From the NCBI GenBank assembly GCA_023412175.1, contig JAEYOB010000528.1:1-10660 (forward strand): 10,660 bases of DNA, given 5' to 3'. Under the pieces are notes generated by a model. That model was not told where the DNA came from and made no database searches. It saw only the letters and a program-made list of their open reading frames with translations. The translations under genes and the position numbers were made by a program. This DNA is from Pseudomonadota bacterium (GTDB lineage: Bacteria > Pseudomonadota > Alphaproteobacteria > Azospirillales > Azospirillaceae). Positions 5,709 through 10,660 of this stretch are shown here, piece after piece; within the stretch, counting starts at the first letter, position 1, and each line of letters opens with the position of its first letter.

Positions 5709-7709
5709 ATGGCGTGGAATCCGTCCAAAGTGCGCACATTTCACGGTGAAATCATCTTGCCGGACTTCCCGGAGGGAGGGCAATGGCGTCTGGTCTCGTT
5801 CGATAGGATTGCCCAAAAGCCGGGCCATGTCGGGGAACGGCAAATTCGCTGCCTCTTCTGTCGCATCGATAATAGCGCCGACGGCGAACACGTTCCCATG
5901 TGCTACCTGGCGCAGGTCGGCTGGCTACCATATCTGCGGATCGGAACCGTTTGGGAAAATGGCAAGTGTGTCGGCGATACCCTGAACCCAGATGATAGAG
6001 AGCAGGTGTTTGACGAAGAGATTGATGTAAGTCAGCAAAACATATCCCATCTTGGTATCTACGGAAAAAGAATTCAGAATGTGGATGCGTACGGGCACCC
6101 TCTGGGGCCTGTCTTCTACATAATACCGAAAAGCAAATATCCGTTTTACCGGATGCCCGGCGATGGCTTTCGTCTTATCGGAGTAAGGCAGGGGCGCGAC
6201 CCATATGGGCTCATTGTGCCAGCTGACGTTTTGATACAATTTTATATGGGCACCTCGACCCGCCTCGTCCAAGCCCTATTAGATGGCCGGTTTGATACAC
6301 TCTACGACAAGGGCGTGACTCGGTTTGTGGACAAGCCCGGTGGTACGTATCGGATCCGGCTCCTGGACGACCTTGCGATCGACGACGGTATTGTCGTATC
6401 GCGTTACTCCGCGTCGCCGCCGGGAGGCGTTGCGCGCAAGGCCGTCACCCACGTGCACCGAAGCCTAGTGCGGGCACAGGCCAACCGGCAACCGCTTTGC
6501 CCTGCCGCCTTGTTTCCTGTGTCGGGCAAGACGCGTTTGAAGGCGCTCGGAATCTGGCTGCCGGGCGAGCCAGCCTTTGGCTACCCAGTACGTCGGCGCT
6601 TCTTTGTCATGCGCCTGCTCACCTGCTCCGGCGGTTTTCCCTATCAACGTCTGGAAATCGAGCAACTCGTGCCCGATGAGCCGGAGACGGCACTAGGCGG
6701 AAAAGGATCGCGCACCGTTGTCATTTCCTGGGTGCCGGAGCAGATGAAACTGGAGAGCCAAAAGAAGCCAGACTCAGTCTTGCCCCCGGTGACCCTGCCC
6801 CTTGCTTCTGTCCAGGAGCGCTTCACCGCGTTCAAGGACATTCCGATGACCCCGATCGCCATTCCGAGAGCGCGGAACGGGGCTGGTAGCGCAGCGTCCG
6901 TGCAGGCGGTCGTGTCCGAGACCGGGTCGACTGCGCCCGGTTCCGCACCTGGCACCGGGGTTCACCCCGTTAAGATGGAGCATAGGCCTGCACGGAGAAT
7001 GGACTGGCAGCGGGAGGAACCTCCAGAGATTCCGGCGCAGATGCTGGAGCCCAGCGTATGCACGCCAAGTGTCTGCGCCTTCATCGAATTGCTGAACCAC
7101 CTGAAGGCTCGCCCCGACGTGGATGACGTGTTGACCCGCCCCGTCAGCGATGGGGTCAAACTCGTCTCCGGCTGGCAGTTCGGGGGCATACCTCAAGGCA
7201 AGGGCTTCTCCTGGCACCTTATGAAGGAGCCTGGAGAGACGCCGAATCAAACGCGCAGACGTCTCCTGCTCTTGGCAAGCGTGCGGGTCAGGGGAATGTA
7301 TGGCCATTTGATCGATCTCGAAGCGAAGGGTGGCAAGTCGACCAGCGGCGGGGACAACACGCCGACGACCCCTGGGAGCAACGCCTCGCCAAATGCCAAG
7401 GGTTATAAATCGGACGGTGCCATGATGCTGGTGACGCGACCCGGTGGCGATGCAATCACCCTGGAGGCGCTCAAGACCATCGTCGAAATCATTCGAGACA
7501 ATTGCCAAACATTTACCAAAAGCACGCGCCAGCCTAAACTAAGCGGAGACATCAAACGAAAACTTGCTGACTGGACGGATCTCCGCATCGTCAGTATTTT
7601 CCACAATCAACCCACGGTGGAGGCGTGCGCTGAACGGATTGTTTCGGAGATCGCCTCGGTCGCGGCCAAGGCCGCAACACCAAAGATCCCGGCCCAAGTG
7701 GTCGAGTGA
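5709..7709 (+). CDS. TnsE-like transposition targeting protein (tentative)
   Basis: Product of 666 residues from ATG 5709 (GGTGG four bases upstream); a TTG at 5640 would add 23 unconvincing residues. The N-terminal half contains DPYGLIVPADVLIQFYMGTS and then RLVQALLDGRFD (about 164-195), which resembles the Tn7 TnsE stretch around YHIPQLELARSLFLINSY. A Ser/Gly/Pro-rich linker spans about 390-420. The C-terminal part (about 450-660) resembles the TnsE C-terminal domain: an FIELLNHL helix, RRLLLLASVRVRGMYGHLIDLE, and a final AERIVSEIA against WAERVVREQF of TnsE. A Gly/Ser/Thr-rich insertion sits at about 540-570. In Tn7, TnsE directs insertion to discontinuously replicated DNA and conjugal plasmids. 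The match is from memory of the Tn7 protein and is remote, so a different defence-island function remains possible. Its 3' end overlaps the convergent TnsA-like gene by 119 bases. Confidence 0.5.
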   Translation: MAWNPSKVRTFHGEIILPDFPEGGQWRLVSFDRIAQKPGHVGERQIRCLFCRIDNSADGEHVPMCYLAQVGWLPYLRIGTVWENGKCVGDTLNPDDREQVFDEEIDVSQQNISHLGIYGKRIQNVDAYGHPLGPVFYIIPKSKYPFYRMPGDGFRLIGVRQGRDPYGLIVPADVLIQFYMGTSTRLVQALLDGRFDTLYDKGVTRFVDKPGGTYRIRLLDDLAIDDGIVVSRYSASPPGGVARKAVTHVHRSLVRAQANRQPLCPAALFPVSGKTRLKALGIWLPGEPAFGYPVRRRFFVMRLLTCSGGFPYQRLEIEQLVPDEPETALGGKGSRTVVISWVPEQMKLESQKKPDSVLPPVTLPLASVQERFTAFKDIPMTPIAIPRARNGAGSAASVQAVVSETGSTAPGSAPGTGVHPVKMEHRPARRMDWQREEPPEIPAQMLEPSVCTPSVCAFIELLNHLKARPDVDDVLTRPVSDGVKLVSGWQFGGIPQGKGFSWHLMKEPGETPNQTRRRLLLLASVRVRGMYGHLIDLEAKGGKSTSGGDNTPTTPGSNASPNAKGYKSDGAMMLVTRPGGDAITLEALKTIVEIIRDNCQTFTKSTRQPKLSGDIKRKLADWTDLRIVSIFHNQPTVEACAERIVSEIASVAAKAATPKIPAQVVE

Positions 7710-8256
7710 GGTCGAACTGCACTGTGCGCCGTGACAGGAGGTGCAGGAGGTCTCCTTCGACCTGCTGGGGTGGGTGCCCCAAGGCGATCATCCGGCGCAG
7801 TAGAATGCCGACCGTTATACAGCTGCCCGGCGGCAGAGCGTCGTAGAGGGCTTGTGTCACCGCTTCGTTGAAAGGCCATCGGTGGTATGGCAGCAGGCGG
7901 CGCACGTTCGCAGCCGTGGTCGCCGAAATGGCCCGGTCGCTAAGAATCCAGTAGCGCCGTCCGACGGTTGTCGCATCCGCCCTGGCGTGCAGGATGTTGA
8001 CACGCGCCGTCCTCCAATGCGCCTGCAGGTCTGTTCGACGAACTACGTCCACGGTGAAACTTACGGCCTCCCAAAAGGGGCGATTTTCCTCGCGGTGCAC
8101 CTGGACGCGGCGGCTGAGTCCTGGAATCAGGGTGCCATCGACCAGTTCCATGCGGAACTCCCAGAACATGAATCGGAAAACCAAATCGAGGCGGTCCAGC
8201 ATCGTGGCCGTAAACGTGGCGAAGGTCCGGTCGGTGGCGCTCTTCTGTAACGGCAT
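7591..8256 (-). CDS. TnsA-like protein with degenerate nuclease domain
   Basis: Product of 221 residues from ATG 8256, preceded by AGGGAGAAAGATGA. From residue 70 it follows TnsA closely: DVVRRTDLQAHWRTARVN matches the strand that carries (E/Q)VK and the following helix, RRYWILSDRAI matches the strand and turn seen in TnsA as WFIFTDKEI, then ANVRRLLPYHRW. Later, LLHLLSRRTVQFDLTRPL matches the C-terminal winged region that in Tn7 contacts TnsC. TnsA cuts the 5' transposon ends with Glu, Asp and Lys. Here the Lys of (Q/E)VK is Val72, no TPD-like Asp motif precedes it, and the Glu position is at best Asp24. The nuclease thus appears inactive while the C-terminal part is kept, which could turn cut-and-paste into copy-in transposition or leave a structural or regulatory role. 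The last 40 residues are read from the strand opposite the TnsE-like gene. Confidence 0.6.
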   Translation of the reverse strand: MPLQKSATDRTFATFTATMLDRLDLVFRFMFWEFRMELVDGTLIPGLSRRVQVHREENRPFWEAVSFTVDVVRRTDLQAHWRTARVNILHARADATTVGRRYWILSDRAISATTAANVRRLLPYHRWPFNEAVTQALYDALPPGSCITVGILLRRMIALGHPPQQVEGDLLHLLSRRTVQFDLTRPLGPGSLVLRPWPRPRRSPKQSVQRTPPPWVDCGKY

Positions 8257-8598
8257 TCATCTTTCTCCCTGGGATGAACGGGCTAAGCAGTGCACAGGCG
8301 TTGCCGAGCCAACGCGGAATTGGTCGGAGAACACCCGTCGCCAGGGCCATTGGCATTTCAAAAAGCTTGTTCTGTTATCGTAATGATCTCCAATGGGCAT
8401 CTAGCGCTCGACCTCGGAAGTCGATAACGAAGTGCAACGATCGCTCAGAGGTGAGTCATGTGCAAGTGCCGGCTTGGCTGAATGGCAAATATGAGATAAC
8501 GTTTCCGAAATGACCGTTTGACCACGTGGCAGCGGATATCACGCCGGCTCACACCCTTCATCCGGTCAAGTGCTCACCCTGATCCAACGGAGGCCAAT
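8257..8598. promoter_or_regulatory. Divergent intergenic region between the TnsA-like and wHTH genes
   Basis: No gene is supported here. The 342 bases must carry promoters for both flanking genes, but I see no convincing -35/-10 pair. Short recurring elements are visible: GATAAC occurs twice on the plus strand (about 8422 and 8495) and once on the minus strand (about 8380), and CCGTTTGACC at 8514-8523 is the inverse of GGTCAAACGG at 5578-5587. These could be binding sites for the wHTH protein or a transposase; this is inference. Confidence 0.35.
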
Positions 8599-9033
8599 AT
8601 GGCGGTGACGAGCTCACCCGCCCAGAATCAGTTCGCTGACGAAATCGCCCACCGCAGAGCCGCCGCGCGGGCAGAGTTGGAGAAGGTGGAACAGCGGATT
8701 GCGCTGTTGCACGAGAGAACAGCCTACCTGCAGACCGTGCTGGCCGATTGTGATGCGGCCGACCGGCTACTGATGGGAGCGGGTCCTGAGGAATTCTGTG
8801 ACGATGAAACAGAGGCGCGTGCGGTGGCGCACGGACGGTTGCGCGAGGAGATTATCGCCGTGCTCAAGGCGGCCTACCCTGAAGCCTTGAAGACATCGCA
8901 GATCGGCAGCCAAGTGGCTGCCCGTCTAGGTGTACGGTTCCATCCCAAGACCCCAGGCATGACACTGAGCCGGCTGCGCAAGGAAGGCATGGCCGACCTC
9001 AAGGGCAGGCTGTGGCGCTACGTGCCAAGCTGA
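8599..9033 (+). CDS. Coiled-coil and winged-helix putative DNA-binding protein
   Basis: Product of 144 residues from ATG 8599, chosen over an upstream ATG at 8518 because CGGAGG sits five bases before it. Residues about 15-52 form a predicted coiled coil (AELEKVEQRIALLHERTAYL), suggesting a dimer. Residues about 80-144 look like a winged helix: a helix LREEIIAVLKAAYP, then LKTSQIGSQVAARLGV, a recognition-type segment MTLSRLRKEGMADL, and a wing ending RLWRYVPS. I do not recognise the exact family. Its place between the TnsA-like and tniQ genes suggests a regulator or accessory DNA-binding factor of the transposon. It is transcribed opposite to tniQ and tniB and converges on tniQ. Confidence 0.7.
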   Translation: MAVTSSPAQNQFADEIAHRRAAARAELEKVEQRIALLHERTAYLQTVLADCDAADRLLMGAGPEEFCDDETEARAVAHGRLREEIIAVLKAAYPEALKTSQIGSQVAARLGVRFHPKTPGMTLSRLRKEGMADLKGRLWRYVPS

Positions 9034-9114
9034 GGGTTCGCCAGTGACGAGTGCTGATGTCCCGCAATGCTTCTCTAATATTTTTGATGGATGCGCGTGG
9101 TGAGCAGGCCTTAG

Positions 9115-9140
9115 AAACCAAAATGGAGCTATTTTGTTTT
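9115..9140. terminator. AT-rich hairpin between the convergent wHTH and tniQ genes
   Basis: AAACCAAAAT (9115-9124) and ATTTTGTTTT (9131-9140) pair at nine of ten positions around a six-base loop. The stem is AT-rich, so it would be a weak hairpin, but its position in a convergent gap of 124 bases fits a bidirectional terminator. Confidence 0.3.
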
Positions 9141-9157
9141 GTGAGGAAACAATCAAC

Positions 9158-10273
9158 CTAGCGCTCGTATATCATTTTGCTGTCTCCGATGATCCTTATT
9201 AGATCATTTTGGGAGTGGCCAGGGTTAGTCTTGGTGAGATATTCGCGCGCTTTCCGTACTTCGACCGCCGTGGGCTTGTAGAAGCGGCGGAGCAGGAAAA
9301 TGCGAGCCACTTCGTCATAGGCGTATGGAGCCCTGGACTTTCCTAAGGGTTCGGCCAGCTCGCGCATCGCCCAACTGTACCAGACCCGCGCTTCAGCGCA
9401 GGCCGCAACGAAGCGGAACGGCCATCCCTCCAGCAGGCGGGCGGCCAGCGCCATCATCCGGTGCCGGTCGGCTGGTCCGAGACGTTCATACTCCCGCGCA
9501 CCCTCAGGGAATTGCAGTGGCGCCGGATCTCCCCCCCACTGCCGTGCCACGACGTCGCGAAGCGCTTGCGCACGCGGGCCGGTCGCCAGGATCTTCAGCA
9601 CTTGGCGGAGCAGATCGAAATAGAGGTGCGAATATGCAAAGTGCGTTTCGGCAAGTTGCACCCATCCACGGACCAGATAGGCCTCATGTCGACGATGCAG
9701 CACCAGCGCCGGAAAATCGGCGGGCCGGGTGGGCGCCGCACGGAGGTCGAAGCCGCACGTAGAGCACGCATGCATCTCCGCGGCCCGGTGGGGCATCACG
9801 GTTCCGCTGCATGCGGGGCAGCGGTCGAGCAACTCCACTGAGTGCCGGCTGCACACGGCGTTGAGAGCCAGCCTCCAAGCCCGCCGGAAATAGGGTGTCT
9901 CGGAGGCCAGGCAGATCGGGCAGTACTGGAGTCCGGCCTTGCGCCAAACACGGTGGTAGAGGCTGGTTCGCAGAACCCATTTCGTCAGGCCGAAGGGAAA
10001 GTACCGGTCGACCAACCACCCCTCGTAGGTCGGCAACGTCGTTGCGAACGCGCGATTGAGGGGCGTGCCCGTGCAGGCCGCCATCGTTTCGACGAGCACA
10101 GGATCGCAGAAATGGTCGATGTCCCTGTTGAGGATTGCGCGCTGTGGCCAAACGGTGTTGCAGAACGTGTAGGGAGCTTGGCCGTGGCCCGCAGCGGCGC
10201 GCAGCAGCCAGGACGACAGCAACTCGTCCGGACGGGGTTTGGGATGGTATGGCCAGTACCGTCCGGACAGCAT
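9158..10273 (-). CDS. tniQ: TniQ-family transposition target-selection protein
   Basis: Product of 371 residues from ATG 10273. The gap of ten bases after the tniB stop is itself purine-rich (GAGGCGGGAG) and can serve as ribosome site. The N-terminal TniQ pattern is clear: PKPRPDELLSSWLLRAA (11-27), then YCPICL (C118, C121), RRAWRLALNAVCSRH (C141, H144), CPAC (C152, C155) and CSTC (C170, C173), which form zinc-binding sites. In Tn5053/Tn402 TniQ is needed for transposition, and its relatives TnsD and the CRISPR-associated TniQ choose the target site and recruit the AAA+ protein TniB/TnsC. The length is near that of Tn402 TniQ and well below that of Tn7 TnsD, so the C-terminal part is modest. 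It may guide the element to an attachment site that is not visible here. Confidence 0.9.
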   Translation of the reverse strand: MLSGRYWPYHPKPRPDELLSSWLLRAAAGHGQAPYTFCNTVWPQRAILNRDIDHFCDPVLVETMAACTGTPLNRAFATTLPTYEGWLVDRYFPFGLTKWVLRTSLYHRVWRKAGLQYCPICLASETPYFRRAWRLALNAVCSRHSVELLDRCPACSGTVMPHRAAEMHACSTCGFDLRAAPTRPADFPALVLHRRHEAYLVRGWVQLAETHFAYSHLYFDLLRQVLKILATGPRAQALRDVVARQWGGDPAPLQFPEGAREYERLGPADRHRMMALAARLLEGWPFRFVAACAEARVWYSWAMRELAEPLGKSRAPYAYDEVARIFLLRRFYKPTAVEVRKAREYLTKTNPGHSQNDLIRIIGDSKMIYER

Positions 10274-10283
10274 CTCCCGCCTC

Positions 10284-10660
10284 TCACACCGGCAGATCTT
10301 CGACGGTGATCTTCTTCATCCTTGGCGACTGATAGTCGATCTTCGACAGCGTCCTGAAGGTGATACGCTCCTCGCCGGTGTCGATGGCCAGCACCGTCGC
10401 CCGGCTGACGATCTTGAACATCTCGCCGATGAGCCCTTGGCTCTCTGCGAGGATGGCGGCGGCAATGCCATCGTCTTCTCCCAACCCAGACGGCCTGCGC
10501 AACGGCAACAGCGACTCGAACGACGCCAGCAGCTGCCGGTAATCCTCGCCGTCGCGCCAGAGCGGAAGCGCGTGGATATCGTACCGGTTCAGCAGCTGCT
10601 CGTCGCTTTGCAGCATCCGCCGGGCTTCCGTCGTGCCGGCGCACACAATGTGGGCGCGGA
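10284..10660 (-). CDS. tniB: TniB/TnsC-type AAA+ transposition ATPase, C-terminal part (runs off right edge)
   Basis: The frame is open from the right edge to the TGA at 10286-10284, giving about 124 C-terminal residues. AHIVCAGTTEARRML followed by SDEQLLNRYD is the TniB pattern around sensor 1 and the segment after it (IVxxGTxEA...L..D.QL..RF). Then LLASFESLLPLRRPSGL and the helix ILAESQGLIGEMFKIVSRA match the TniB lid region. The Walker A and B motifs lie beyond the window. TniB polymerises on target DNA with ATP and bridges the transposase and TniQ. The direct link to tniQ, ten bases apart, supports an operon in the usual tniA-tniB-tniQ order, with tniA expected to the right. Confidence 0.9.
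   Translation of the reverse strand, partial: RAHIVCAGTTEARRMLQSDEQLLNRYDIHALPLWRDGEDYRQLLASFESLLPLRRPSGLGEDDGIAAAILAESQGLIGEMFKIVSRATVLAIDTGEERITFRTLSKIDYQSPRMKKITVEDLPV

Noticed and set aside
6774..7508. 244-residue minus-strand frame inside the TnsE-like gene
   Set aside because: Antisense to the better-supported gene, rich in Arg, Pro and His, with no recognisable motif.
7940..8356. 138-residue minus-strand frame overlapping the TnsA-like gene
   Set aside because: Shifted frame of the TnsA-like gene, rich in Pro, Gly, Arg and His, without TnsA landmarks.
1..10660. CRISPR array, tRNA or rRNA genes
   Set aside because: No regularly spaced repeats of suitable length and no tRNA- or rRNA-like sequence seen. 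The TniQ context prompted the CRISPR check, but no Cas gene is present in the window.

Overview
The window is GC-rich with dense coding, and its gene content (IetA/IetS pair, exported nuclease-like genes) suggests an alphaproteobacterium, perhaps of the Rhizobiales or Rhodospirillales. This is judged from protein style only. The region looks like accessory DNA: transposition genes, a defence or toxin-antitoxin pair, a decayed insertion sequence, a frameshifted gene and a truncated tandem duplicate.

Layout, left to right. 1-351: no convincing gene, but an imperfect 24-bp-period direct repeat (76-120) beside a TGTCA-type inverted end (to 127). 352-1331 (+): a small exported cysteine-containing protein gene with an apparent +1 frameshift, an exported SNase-fold protein whose catalytic Glu appears replaced, and a decayed second partial copy of that nuclease gene. 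1446-4836 (-): a two-gene operon of a AAA+ ATPase (IetA-like) followed by an overlapping subtilisin-like serine protease (IetS-like). This matches the IetAS pair known from Ti plasmid maintenance and later reported as antiphage. 4837-5595: an AT-richer spacer with a possible ietA promoter, a perfect palindrome and a decayed IS5-type transposase tail.

5640-10660: a Tn7/Tn5053-like block. A large TnsE-like protein (+) converges on a TnsA-like protein (-) that lacks recognisable nuclease residues. A coiled-coil/winged-helix protein (+) converges on tniQ (-), which follows the 3' part of tniB (-). tniB runs off the right edge, and a tniA/tnsB gene would be expected beyond it.

Working model: a Tn7/Tn5053-type transposon whose core genes (tniB, tniQ, presumably tniA) lie to the right, with accessory targeting or end-processing proteins (TnsE-like, TnsA-like, wHTH) in the middle and IetAS as cargo to the left. 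The element boundaries cannot be fixed from this window. The most unusual parts are the TnsE-like protein beside a TniB/TniQ core and the seemingly nuclease-dead TnsA homologue.
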